Shown piece after piece: positions 27,472 through 36,084 of a stretch of DNA of 64,000 nt. A model generated the notes under the pieces. That model did not search any database. It saw only the letters and a program-made list of their open reading frames with translations, and was not told the origin of the DNA. A program made the position numbers and the translations under genes. How positions within the stretch are numbered: position 1 is the first letter of the stretch; each line of letters opens with the position of its first letter. Source of the stretch: Nocardioides sp. URHA0032 (lineage in GTDB: Bacteria > Actinomycetota > Actinomycetes > Propionibacteriales > Nocardioidaceae); NCBI RefSeq assembly GCF_000620645.1, contig NZ_KK211159.1:393467-457466 (forward strand), read 5' to 3'.

Positions 27472-28642
27472 CCTCGTCCTCGCCGCGGCCCTGGTGGTCG
27501 CGGCGCTCGCGGGCTGCTCCTCGGGCGACGACTCCGAGGACCCCAGCGCGCCACCGCACGACGTCGCCAAGGCGATCGGCCGCGCCCTCGACTCGCGTGC
27601 CCGCGTCGTACGCCGCGCCGACGACGCGGCGTTCACGCGCCTGGTGGGCGGCGACCGCGCGTTCCGGGACGCCCAGCGCACCTGGTTCGGCAACCTCACC
27701 CAGCTGCCGATCGCGAGGCTCCGCTACCACGTCGACCCCGGCACCCTGGTCCGCGACGGGGACAGCTACTCGGTCACCGCGGCCGAGGTGCTCCAGCTCG
27801 ACGGGTACGACGACGCGCCCGTGAGCAGCGCGGAACGCTTCGAGTTCCGGGCCGCCGACCGGCACCCCGGACGGTTCCTGCTGATCGCTGTCGACCCCAG
27901 CGACCCGCAGCCGTGGGACCTCGGGCCGGTGCAGGTGCAGCAGGGCAGCGGCATCCTCGGCGTCTTCGACGCCGGCAGCGTCGACGCGGCGCCGGCCCTG
28001 ATCTCGTCCGTCGAGAGCGCGATCGCGTCCGTGTCCGCTCAGGTGCCGTACGACTGGAGCCGCTCGGTGGTGCTCTACGCGCTGTCCGACCCGACGTTCC
28101 TCGACGGCCTGCACGACGTGCCGGGTGACGACCCCGAGGACCTCGACGCGGTGGCGTTCCCGGTCGGCGGCAGCACCCGCTTCGCGCTGAACCCGCGGAT
28201 GCTCGACCAGCCGGGTCGCGAGCGGGACCGGCTGGTCCGCCACGAGCTCACGCACGTCGCCGTCGGCACCCGTGACGACCGGGTGCCCGTCTGGCTCTCC
28301 GAGGGCCTCGCCGAGTACGTGTCCGTCCGGCCGCTCCCTCCGCAGGACCGCCGGATCCCCGAGGCGGCCGTCGTGGCCGCCGAGAACGGCGCCGCCGACC
28401 TGCCCGACGACGCCTCCTTCAACGACCAGGACTCCGAGGCCCACTACGGGCTGTCCTGGTGGGCGGTGGAGTACCTCGCGGACGCGTACGGCGAGGACGC
28501 GCCCTGGCGGCTGCTCGACGCGATGGGACGACCCGGCGCCGACCCGGACGACGTGCTGCGCGAGCAGCTCGGCACGAGCACGCACCAGCTCGCGGAGCAC
28601 GCCGACCAGCTGATCCTCCAGCTCTACGACCCCAGCGGCTGA
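27452..28642 (+). CDS. Lipoprotein with gluzincin metallopeptidase domain
   Basis: A 396-residue exported protein. Residues 1-22 are a lipoprotein signal with lipobox LAGC (Cys22). A central region of unknown fold is followed by a zinc peptidase core, [10 protein letters not shown] (His264, Glu265, His268) and [11 protein letters not shown] with the downstream Glu284 as third ligand, the HExxH...E pattern of gluzincins (peptidase MA clan). It is probably anchored on the outer face of the membrane. The start lies inside dxs (20-base overlap, another frame), which suggests co-expression; a functional link to isoprenoid synthesis is not evident. Confidence 0.83.
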   Translation: MSSRSPSLVLAAALVVAALAGCSSGDDSEDPSAPPHDVAKAIGRALDSRARVVRRADDAAFTRLVGGDRAFRDAQRTWFGNLTQLPIARLRYHVDPGTLVRDGDSYSVTAAEVLQLDGYDDAPVSSAERFEFRAADRHPGRFLLIAVDPSDPQPWDLGPVQVQQGSGILGVFDAGSVDAAPALISSVESAIASVSAQVPYDWSRSVVLYALSDPTFLDGLHDVPGDDPEDLDAVAFPVGGSTRFALNPRMLDQPGRERDRLVRHELTHVAVGTRDDRVPVWLSEGLAEYVSVRPLPPQDRRIPEAAVVAAENGAADLPDDASFNDQDSEAHYGLSWWAVEYLADAYGEDAPWRLLDAMGRPGADPDDVLREQLGTSTHQLAEHADQLILQLYDPSG

Positions 28643-28675
28643 CGGGGTTTCGGCGCCGCGACCCGGGGACAACGC

Positions 28676-29527
28676 CTACTTGTGGGCGTGCACGTGGAGC
28701 TTGACCGCCTTGGCCGACGACCGCTTGACCGTGCCGCTCCCCAGGAAGGTCGCGTGCACCTTGAAGGCACCCGCGTGCTTGAGGCGGGGGAGCCGCAGCG
28801 TCGTGGTCCCGTGCTCACTCCTCGAGAGCTTCGTGACGACCCGCCGGCCGGCGACCCGGACCGCGATCCGGCCGGCCACGTCGGAGACGTACGGGCTGGC
28901 GACCTTCACCTTGAGGGTGGCCCGCTTCGACGGCGTGACCTTGCCCTTGCCCAGGCTCGCCTTGGTCGACGAGACCACCGTGCCCTGCCGAGCGAGTGCG
29001 ATCGTGCCGAGGTCGCGGATGCGGCCGGCGGCACGAGAGGCCGGACGGAACATGACGGGTAGCCCGTTGCCGTACTTCTTCATCCGGAACGGGTCGCCGT
29101 CCTCCTGACCGTTGACGGTGGAGAAGGTGATCACGAAGGCGTGGTCGCTGGGGACCTCGAGCAGGAAGAACCCGTGCAGCGACGCCGGGTCGTTCGGGTC
29201 GCCGCCGTAGGTGAGGGCCGAGGCGGCCGGCGCCGTGGCGGAGGCGTCGTTCGCCCACGCCTCCACGTTGACGTTGTCCTGGCCGGTCGCTGCCTGGTCG
29301 GTGATGACTCCCTCGATCCAGGTCATGCCGTCCGGCGGCGTCGCCGGGTCGTCGCGGTGGGCGGCACCACCGATGGCGGCCGCGCGCTGGCCCATGGTGG
29401 GCGATGCCAATGCGGACTGGGCGATCAGCGCCACTGCCGTCGCGACCACCATGAGCAGCGGGACGCTCCTCACCGGCCAGCGACGGACGGAGGTCCGGCC
29501 TGACGGTGACTCGTCCGGTTCGTACAT
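28676..29527 (-). CDS. Secreted protein with possible Ig-like domain, unknown function
   Basis: A 283-residue exported protein. ATG 29527 is preferred over an upstream ATG at 29569 because AAGGAGGA sits at the right distance. The signal peptide is long, with basic residues then VPLLMVVATAVALIAQSALA and cleavage near residue 43. A middle region (WIEGVITDQAATGQDNVNVEAW) looks like a carboxypeptidase-regulatory or Ig-type beta fold, and the C-terminal ~100 residues are a lysine-rich beta domain (LGKGKVTPSKRATLKVKV) like the Ig-like repeats of actinobacterial surface proteins. It lies downstream of the Ser/Thr kinase on the same strand, with a 144-base gap. Confidence 0.65.
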   Translation of the reverse strand: MYEPDESPSGRTSVRRWPVRSVPLLMVVATAVALIAQSALASPTMGQRAAAIGGAAHRDDPATPPDGMTWIEGVITDQAATGQDNVNVEAWANDASATAPAASALTYGGDPNDPASLHGFFLLEVPSDHAFVITFSTVNGQEDGDPFRMKKYGNGLPVMFRPASRAAGRIRDLGTIALARQGTVVSSTKASLGKGKVTPSKRATLKVKVASPYVSDVAGRIAVRVAGRRVVTKLSRSEHGTTTLRLPRLKHAGAFKVHATFLGSGTVKRSSAKAVKLHVHAHK

Positions 29528-29671
29528 CTGGGTTCCTCCTTCGTCGGCGCCGTGCAGCCACGGCGACACCTCCCTGGACGGACGTGCCCGTGTCGGTACT
29601 CGTCCGCAGTCACCACGATTCGCGAACGCGGCCGTGCGGGCATCGCTGCCAGCGGCCGCCCGTCGCCCCTG

Positions 29672-30595
29672 CTAGCAGGAAGCGGCGTCTGCCGGGTCCA
29701 GGGGGTCGACCGATGACCAGGTGAGCTCCGACTCGATCTCCTTGAGCCAGGTGTAGGCGTCCTCGGCCCGCAACCGCCGTGCCGGGTCCTTGTCGAGGAG
29801 CCCATCGACCACCTGACCCAGCGGAGCTCCGCCGAGGGCGGGATCGGGGGAGTCGTGCAGGACGGCGAACGTCGTGGCCACGGGATCCCCGGCCTGGAAG
29901 GGGCGGACGCCCTCGACCGCGTAGTAGAGGGTCGACCCCAGTGCGAACAGGTCCGACGCTGGAGTCCGCACGCCGCTCCGGACCACCTCGGGGGCTGTGT
30001 GGGCAGGACTGCCCACGACGTACCCTCCGTCCTGCCACGCGCGCGACCCGCTCCCGATGGCGAGCCCGAAGTCGGTGAGCACCGGTCTCCCGGACGCGGT
30101 CAGGTGGACGTTGCCCGGCTTGACGTCGCCGTGGACCAACCCGCAGCCGTGCACCGCCTGCAGCGCCTCGAGCAGGCGGAGGCCGAGGTCGACCGCATGC
30201 GTCACCGAGAGGGGACCCCGCCACTGGACGGTCTCGGCCAGTGTGTGCCCGGTCAGCGCCTCCATGACGATCCACCGGCGGCCGCCGTCGGTCACGAGGT
30301 CGTGGACCTGCACCACGCCCGGGTGGCTGATCGCGCACGCTGCGCGGGCCTCGCGCAGCTGGGGATCGTCCGCACCGTCTCCCGTGCAGACGCGGCTTCG
30401 CATGGACTCCTTGAGGGCGACGGTGCGTGCGAGGACGCAGTCGACGGCCAGCCACACGGCTCCCATCCCGCCCCGGCCCAGGAGCCGGAGGATGCGGTAC
30501 CGCCCCGCGACGAGCCGTCCCGAACGGTCCTCGTCCGGGATGTCGCGACTCGGCAGGACGTCCACGTCGTACGCCGTCATGCTGCTCAGCGTCAC
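29672..30595 (-). CDS. Soluble Hanks-type Ser/Thr protein kinase
   Basis: A 307-residue protein made up almost entirely of a kinase domain. Gly-rich loop GRGGMGAV (about 40-47), Lys62 in VALKES, catalytic loop HGDVKPGN (155-162), DFG at 175-177 and APE at 201-203 are intact. The Arg before the catalytic Asp is Gly (HGD rather than HRD), which marks a non-RD kinase that may not need activation-loop phosphorylation. Unlike PknA/B-type kinases it has no membrane helix or PASTA domain, so it is cytoplasmic. The start is uncertain between GTG 30595 and ATG 30580; neither has a clear ribosome binding site. It is divergent from the response regulator across about 100 bases. Confidence 0.82.
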   Translation of the reverse strand: MTLSSMTAYDVDVLPSRDIPDEDRSGRLVAGRYRILRLLGRGGMGAVWLAVDCVLARTVALKESMRSRVCTGDGADDPQLREARAACAISHPGVVQVHDLVTDGGRRWIVMEALTGHTLAETVQWRGPLSVTHAVDLGLRLLEALQAVHGCGLVHGDVKPGNVHLTASGRPVLTDFGLAIGSGSRAWQDGGYVVGSPAHTAPEVVRSGVRTPASDLFALGSTLYYAVEGVRPFQAGDPVATTFAVLHDSPDPALGGAPLGQVVDGLLDKDPARRLRAEDAYTWLKEIESELTWSSVDPLDPADAASC

Positions 30596-30698
30596 CCGAG
30601 GAGGTCCGCTCGTCTGCGCGGTCAGCGGCCGGACGGCGGTGGGGGTGGCGCACCGCGCGACCTACCGGCCAGCACCACGCGATGGGCCATACTGGATC

Positions 30699-31367
30699 AT
30701 GGACAGCCCGCTCGAGAGACCGCTCCGAGTGGTGCTCGCCGATGACGACGTCCTGCTCCGTTCCGGTATCGCCAGCCTCCTGAAGAGGCCGCGGTTCGAC
30801 GTGGTCGGGGAGGCGGGCGATGCAGCGGGGCTGCTGATGCTGGTCCGGGAGCGGCGGCCCGACCTGGTGGTGGTCGACGTGCGGATGCCACCCACGCAGA
30901 CCGTGGAGGGGCTCGTGGCGGCCGCGACCATCCGCGAGGAGCTGCCCGGGATCGCCATCGTGGTGCTGTCCGCGCACGTCGACGTCGAGCACGCCATGAC
31001 GTTGCTGTCGACCGGCCGCAGCATCGGCTATCTCCTGAAGAGCCGGGTCGTCGGCGTGGAGGACTTCCTGGACAGCCTGGTCCGCGTGGCGCACGGCGCC
31101 TCGGTGGTCGACACGGCGCTGGTGCAGGAGCTGATCGCGGCGCGCGGGCGCACGGACCCGCTGGGATCGCTGAGCCCACGCGAGCGCGAGGTGCTCGCCC
31201 TGATGGCCCAGGGGCGCTCGAACCTCGGCATCGCGCAGGCGCTGTGGGTGACCGAGGGGACCGTCGAGAAGCACGTGCGCAGCATCCTCACGAAGCTGGA
31301 CCTCGACGAGGCGCCCGTCGACCACCGGCGGGTGCTCGCCGTGCTCGCCTTCCTCAGCTCAACGTGA
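30699..31367 (+). CDS. NarL/LuxR-type response regulator
   Basis: A 222-residue two-domain regulator. The receiver domain (about 8-125) has the acidic pocket ADDD (14-17), phospho-acceptor Asp60 in LVVVDVRMPP, and Lys in YLLKSRV. The C-terminal LuxR helix-turn-helix is SLSPREREVLALMAQG, then SNLGIAQALWVTEGTVEKHV. No kinase gene is adjacent on the same strand; candidates in the window are the sensorless kinase at 37319-37975 and the PAS kinase at 51757. No ribosome binding site is seen before ATG 30699, so it may be leaderless. The last 9 bases overlap the convergent secreted-protein gene. Confidence 0.85.
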   Translation: MDSPLERPLRVVLADDDVLLRSGIASLLKRPRFDVVGEAGDAAGLLMLVRERRPDLVVVDVRMPPTQTVEGLVAAATIREELPGIAIVVLSAHVDVEHAMTLLSTGRSIGYLLKSRVVGVEDFLDSLVRVAHGASVVDTALVQELIAARGRTDPLGSLSPREREVLALMAQGRSNLGIAQALWVTEGTVEKHVRSILTKLDLDEAPVDHRRVLAVLAFLSST

Positions 31368-32105
31368 GCGCAGCGCTGCCGGCGGCCGCTCACCGCCGCC
31401 GAACACGGCCTGCATGCTCGCCTGCGTCCGCGTCACCACCTGCTGCGCGCGGGTGAGCGTCGTGCGCCCACGTGAGGTCAGCAGGCTGCCGTCGAGCTGT
31501 GCCCCGATGGCCGAGACCTCCGCGTCGTAGCTGGGCAGGGTGTCCGACAGCCCGTCGACGTAGTCGTCGCGCTTGCCCGGCTTCAGCGCGATCACCTTGC
31601 CCAGCATCGTGTCCCGGCAGGCCACGACCTGGATGGTCGCGCGGGAGAGCGGCTTCTGCACCGCCTGCCCGTGCGGGTCGGCGAACAACGGGACGAGCGC
31701 CGTCACGACCCGGTGCTCCAGGCCCGCCACCTTGAGCACCGCACCCGGCCCCGGTGGCTCGTCGGACTCGGGGTCGCTCGGCGGGCGCCCGATGAGGGCC
31801 GTCGCCGTCGCGTGGGCGTTCTGCGCCTGACGGCGCACCACCCTCAGGTCGCGCGCGGCGGACTGCGCGCGTCCCGCGCCGATGTCGGTGAGGGCCTTCG
31901 CCAGCGCGGCCTTCGCCTTCGCGACGGCAGCCTTCGGGTCCGAGGCCGCCGTGCCCGGCACGCAGGACGGGTCGGTCGTCGTCGCCGCGCTCGCGGCGGC
32001 CGGGGCGGCCAGGGCTGCGCCCTGCGCGGGCACCGCGCCGAGGACCAGACCGAGGACCGGACCGAGGACCAGACCGAGGACCGCGCCGATCTCGCGTTGC
32101 TTCAT
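31359..32105 (-). CDS. Secreted alpha-helical protein, unknown function
   Basis: A 248-residue exported protein. The N-terminus is a hydrophobic signal with repeated LGLVLGPVLGLVLGAV, ending in alanine-rich residues near 40. The mature part is helical and alanine/lysine-rich (PKAAVAKAKAALAKALTDIG), with two cysteines far apart. ATG 32105 has a good GAGAGGAG site upstream. No domain family is recognised. It is divergent from the HTH-UPF0182 gene and shares its 190-base control region, which holds several palindromes, so co-regulation is plausible. Confidence 0.65.
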   Translation of the reverse strand: MKQREIGAVLGLVLGPVLGLVLGAVPAQGAALAAPAAASAATTTDPSCVPGTAASDPKAAVAKAKAALAKALTDIGAGRAQSAARDLRVVRRQAQNAHATATALIGRPPSDPESDEPPGPGAVLKVAGLEHRVVTALVPLFADPHGQAVQKPLSRATIQVVACRDTMLGKVIALKPGKRDDYVDGLSDTLPSYDAEVSAIGAQLDGSLLTSRGRTTLTRAQQVVTRTQASMQAVFGGGERPPAALRSR

Positions 32106-32182
32106 GGTGATCTCCTCTCAGGATCCACCTAGCGTCCGTCCCGGGAGCGGGCCTGTCGGCGCCGCCAGCGGGAAGGGGTGAC

Positions 32183-32211
32183 TACCGGGTAGCCGGTAGG
32201 CCCGGTACCGG
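32183..32211. promoter_or_regulatory. Cluster of TACCGG/CCGGTA palindromes
   Basis: TACCGG (32183-32188) and CCGGTA (32193-32198) form an inverted repeat with a 4-base spacer. Four bases later comes the 10-bp perfect palindrome CCGGTACCGG (32202-32211). The same hexamer therefore occurs four times within 29 bases. It lies between the two divergent genes, about 80-105 bases upstream of each start, a position suited to a shared operator. Confidence 0.4.
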
Positions 32212-32263
32212 CTGGCCGGAAGGTTTGCCGGGCTGGGAAAGAACCCCGGCTGCTTTCGTTGTC

Positions 32264-32293
32264 GGTGCGAAAGGGCGCCGGTACTTTCGCACC
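32264..32293. promoter_or_regulatory. Perfect 10-bp inverted repeat at the start of the HTH-UPF0182 gene
   Basis: GGTGCGAAAG (32264-32273) and CTTTCGCACC (32284-32293) are exact reverse complements with a 10-base spacer. The right arm ends two bases before ATG 32296. A third CTTTCG copy lies at 32253-32258. No ribosome binding site is visible in this stretch. It could be a DNA operator bound by the encoded helix-turn-helix domain, or an RNA hairpin that masks the start codon. Confidence 0.55.
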
Positions 32294-32295
32294 GC

Positions 32296-35200
32296 ATGAG
32301 GGGTCACCTCACCGTGGACGAGGCGGCCCGCGCCCTCGGCACGAGCCCCCAGACCGTCCGGACGCTGCTGCGCACGAGCCAGCTCCAGGGGAGCAAGCGC
32401 GCTTGGGGCTCCCGGTACGTCTGGGAGGTGAGCGACGAGGGGCTGGAGACGTTCCTCGCGCGCTACGGCCGGCTGGACGGCGTCCGTCGCCGTGGGCCGG
32501 TGGCGCCGGCAGCCCTGGTCCTGCGGGACGAGCGGGCGCTCGTGCCGCTGGTACCGGACGGGGAGCCGGAGCCGGAGCCAGAGCCGGAGGAGCCGGAGGA
32601 GCCGCCCGATCTCCGCCCGCTGCTGCTCCGCCCTCGCGCCCGGGCGACCGCGATGGTCGTGGTGCTCGGACCCGTGCTGCTCGTCACGTACGTCGTCATG
32701 CGGACGCTGCCGGACGTCCTCTGGTTCCGCGAGGTCGGGCAGAGTGAGGTGTTCACCCGGACGCTGGTCGCCCGGTTCGAGTTCCGCCTCCTCGTCCTGG
32801 TCCCCGTCGCGTTGTTCACCGGCGCCAACCTCGCCGTCGCGCTCCGCGGCGCGCCGCCGACGTACCGATGGGTCGTGCGGATCGGGCGGCTGGCGGCGCC
32901 CCTCGTGATCGGCGGGATGTTCGCGTCGGCGGTGGACGGACGCTGGCAGACCTTCGTGCTCTGGAGGCACCGGCAGACGTTCGGGGTCGCGGACCCGGTG
33001 CACGGCAAGGACGTCGGGTTCTTCGTGTTCTCCCTCCCGTTCGAGCGGCTGGTCGTCGACCTGTTGCTGTGGCTGGTCGTGGTCGCCGCGGCCTGCGTCG
33101 CGATCGCGTACAGCGTGCGCGGGAAGCTCAGCTGGCGGCGCCGGCGACTGACGCTCGATGCCCAGCAGCACCTGGCGTTCCTGGCAGCGGCGTTCCTCCT
33201 GACGATCGCCTGGCGACTGCACCTGCAGACCTACCTCCTGGAGCTGCAGCAGCCCTCACCCGACGACTCGGACTCCTTCGCGGGGGCCGACTACGTGGAC
33301 GTGCACGTGCGGATGCCCGGACTCACGAACCTGTCGATGCTGGCGGTCGTGCTCGCCTTCGCGTGCCTGGCTGCGCCGCTGGTGGCACGCCGCGGCCGCC
33401 GTCGGAGGGCGCGGGTCATGGTGGGGGTACCTCTCGTCCTCCTCGTGGCCGGCTCCATGCTGATCGCGTTGGTGGTCCCGCCCGTGGTGCAGCGGTTCGT
33501 CGTCGATCCCAACCCGCTCCTGCGTGAGCAGGCGCTGGTCGCGCAGTCGATCGCGGGGACCCGGGCCGGGCTCGGGCTCGACGGCCTGGATGCGCGGACC
33601 TACGCGCCCACCCACCGGTTCACGGCGGCCGACTTCGGCGCACTCAGCCCGCGCCTGCGCAACGTGCAGACCTGGGACAACGACCTGCTCGGGTCGCGGA
33701 TGCGCGAGCTCGTGACCGACACGCCCTACTTCCGCCCGGAGGACGAGGCCCTCGACGTCGTCAGGAGGGACGGACGACGGCAGCCGACGGTGGTGAGCAC
33801 CCGTGAGCTCGACCTGGCGGGGGTGCCGGAGAACGGCGGGACCTGGGAGAACGACCGGCTCGCGTACACCCACGGCTCGGGCCTGATCCGCTTCTCGGCG
33901 ACGCAGACGGGCGAGGACCGCGGGCCGCGGCTGCTCGCGGGCGGCGTCGGGCTGTCCCAGCCGCGCATCTACTTCGGAGACTTCGCGCCCGTGGCCGGGG
34001 GTGTCCAGGACGCCTCCTGGGTGCTGGCCGACACCCGCCGGGCGGAGGTCGACGGACACTCGGCCGCAACGCCGGGAGGTGCGTCGTACCACTACACCGG
34101 GACCGGTGGGATCGCCATGTCCAGCTGGGTCCGCCGGGCGGCGTTCGCCGCAGCGCTCGGCAGCAAGCAGATCCTGCTGTCCGACGACATCACGCCGGAG
34201 TCGCGCATCCTCCTGCACCGCGACGTCCACGACCGCCTGGACACCCTGGCTCCCTTCATCCACTGGGACTCCAGCGCCGTCCCCCTGACCAGCGACGGAC
34301 ACATCGAGTTCGTCGTCGACGGCTACACGACGAGCTCGTACTACCCCTTTGCGCAGAGGTTCCAGATCGGCGATGCCGCCGTGAGCTACGCGCGCGCGTC
34401 GGTCCGCGCGACGGTCGACGCGTTCTCGGGGCGCGTGCGCCTCTACCTGGTGGATCCCGACGACCCGGTCGTCCGGGCCTGGGCCGCCGCGTACCCGTCG
34501 CTGTTCCTGCCGGCGGACGCCATGCCCCAGGACCTGCAGGACCGGTTGCGCTACCCGACCCAGCTCTTCACCGCGCAGGCCACCGCGTACGAGACCTACC
34601 ACGCCCTCGATCCGGGGGTGTTCACGAGCGACTCCGACGCGTGGTCCCGACCGATCGCCCTGTCCGGCCCGATCGAGGTGGCCAGCGGCGTCGACTTCGA
34701 CCAGTCGGACGAGGACGACCTCCGGCTGACCATGCAGCCGTCGTACTCGTTCTCGTCCCCGCCGGGCGCGACCGAGCCCGGACTGGCGCTCACGACCTAC
34801 TACGTGCCGAGCCAGGGGCAGAACCTGGTGGCGACGCTCACCGGCTGGATCGATCCGTCGGGCCGTCCGCGCCTGACGGCGACGACGCTCCCGCGCGATC
34901 CCGTCACCCTCGGCCCCGCCCAGGTGAGCCGGCTGGTCTTCGCCACCCCGCGGGTCAGGAACCTCCTGGGACTGCGGAACCTCGAGGTCCGGGACCTGGA
35001 CAAGTCCTCGATCGACTCGGTGATCCTCGGACGGCCGCACCTGTTGCTCCTGCCCGGTGGTGTCCTGCAGACGCAGAGCCTGTACGAAGGCTCCCGGGGA
35101 CCGGGCGCGGCCCGGCTGCTGGGCGTCACGGCGTACATCGACGGACATGCCGGCCTGGGCCCGGACATCGTCAGTGCTGTCCGGCAGGCACTGAACGAAC

Positions 35201-36084
35201 CGCCGGTCGTCGAGCTGCGCAGGCCGCGGGACCCGGCCACGGTGCACCAGTCCGTCCCGATCTCCTTCGACGTCGGGAACGCGGCGCGGGAGACCGTGAC
35301 CGTCACCTCGCCTGCCGGCCGGGAACAGTTCCGGCGGCACCTGGCCAACGGAACGGGCACGATCCGGTGGACGCCGTCGGCCGCGGGCTGGGCGCACCTG
35401 AAGGTGTCGGTCATCGGCCTCGACGAGACCGTCGTCACCGACTCGGCGTCGGTCCGGGTCCTGGGGCACCCACCGTCGGTCCGCTTCCTGGGGAGCCCGG
35501 GACGGGCCGAGGTGGGCGATGCCGTCCGGGTGCCCTTCCGCATCCTGTTCGGCCACCGTGCGGTCGTGACCGTCTCCACCCGGTCCGGGATCGCGTTCGA
35601 GCGACGGTACGACCTCACCGACGGGCGGGGGGTCGTGTCGTGGACACCCGACGTGCCGGGCCGCGCGACCATCCGCATCCGAGCGCGTGGACAGCAGGAC
35701 CAGGCGACCACCGTGACGCTGCGGCTCCTGGTCCACGAGCCCCAGGGTGCCGTCGCGCCCCCGCCCGTCCAGCTCCTCCACGTGCCACAGCACCCGACCG
35801 TGGGTGTCGCCGGCAGCTATGCGTTCGGGGCCGCCGGCTGCAGCACCGCCCTCGTCGAGATCGAGGGACCGAGCGACGACGTGCCGACCTGGCGGTTCCC
35901 CTGCCCGGTCGGTCGCGCCGAGTTCGCCTGGACGCCGGCCCTGCCGGGCCACTACCGGCTCACGACATCGTCGCGCGCGGGCGGCGGACTGACGTCGACC
36001 CAGACCCTGCGCATCGACGTGGCGGCCACGCCGGATCCGCAGCCCGGACCGACAGCACTGGAGGACGGCCGTGCCGAGACCTGA
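32296..36084 (+). CDS. HTH-UPF0182 membrane fusion protein with three C-terminal repeats
   Basis: A 1262-residue protein with three parts. Residues ~4-58 are an excisionase/MerR-like helix-turn-helix: LTVDEAARALGTSPQTVRTL, then a wing around GSRYVWEV and the DEGLETFLARYG helix. A Pro/Glu-rich linker (88-104) joins it to a UPF0182 (COG1615) core: seven membrane helices near 116-136, 163-184, 196-213, 252-274, 290-310, 343-363 and 376-396, and an outer domain to ~960 with family blocks VVSTRELD, YTHGSG and QPRIYFGDFAP. Residues ~967-1245 add three beta-type repeats, each closing with WTPxxxG (RWTPSAAG, SWTPDVPG, AWTPALPG). Ordinary UPF0182 proteins are about 900-1000 residues and lack the HTH. 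Seven helices put the HTH inside and the repeats outside. The 3' end overlaps the exchanger gene. Confidence 0.85.
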   Translation: MRGHLTVDEAARALGTSPQTVRTLLRTSQLQGSKRAWGSRYVWEVSDEGLETFLARYGRLDGVRRRGPVAPAALVLRDERALVPLVPDGEPEPEPEPEEPEEPPDLRPLLLRPRARATAMVVVLGPVLLVTYVVMRTLPDVLWFREVGQSEVFTRTLVARFEFRLLVLVPVALFTGANLAVALRGAPPTYRWVVRIGRLAAPLVIGGMFASAVDGRWQTFVLWRHRQTFGVADPVHGKDVGFFVFSLPFERLVVDLLLWLVVVAAACVAIAYSVRGKLSWRRRRLTLDAQQHLAFLAAAFLLTIAWRLHLQTYLLELQQPSPDDSDSFAGADYVDVHVRMPGLTNLSMLAVVLAFACLAAPLVARRGRRRRARVMVGVPLVLLVAGSMLIALVVPPVVQRFVVDPNPLLREQALVAQSIAGTRAGLGLDGLDARTYAPTHRFTAADFGALSPRLRNVQTWDNDLLGSRMRELVTDTPYFRPEDEALDVVRRDGRRQPTVVSTRELDLAGVPENGGTWENDRLAYTHGSGLIRFSATQTGEDRGPRLLAGGVGLSQPRIYFGDFAPVAGGVQDASWVLADTRRAEVDGHSAATPGGASYHYTGTGGIAMSSWVRRAAFAAALGSKQILLSDDITPESRILLHRDVHDRLDTLAPFIHWDSSAVPLTSDGHIEFVVDGYTTSSYYPFAQRFQIGDAAVSYARASVRATVDAFSGRVRLYLVDPDDPVVRAWAAAYPSLFLPADAMPQDLQDRLRYPTQLFTAQATAYETYHALDPGVFTSDSDAWSRPIALSGPIEVASGVDFDQSDEDDLRLTMQPSYSFSSPPGATEPGLALTTYYVPSQGQNLVATLTGWIDPSGRPRLTATTLPRDPVTLGPAQVSRLVFATPRVRNLLGLRNLEVRDLDKSSIDSVILGRPHLLLLPGGVLQTQSLYEGSRGPGAARLLGVTAYIDGHAGLGPDIVSAVRQALNEPPVVELRRPRDPATVHQSVPISFDVGNAARETVTVTSPAGREQFRRHLANGTGTIRWTPSAAGWAHLKVSVIGLDETVVTDSASVRVLGHPPSVRFLGSPGRAEVGDAVRVPFRILFGHRAVVTVSTRSGIAFERRYDLTDGRGVVSWTPDVPGRATIRIRARGQQDQATTVTLRLLVHEPQGAVAPPPVQLLHVPQHPTVGVAGSYAFGAAGCSTALVEIEGPSDDVPTWRFPCPVGRAEFAWTPALPGHYRLTTSSRAGGGLTSTQTLRIDVAATPDPQPGPTALEDGRAET

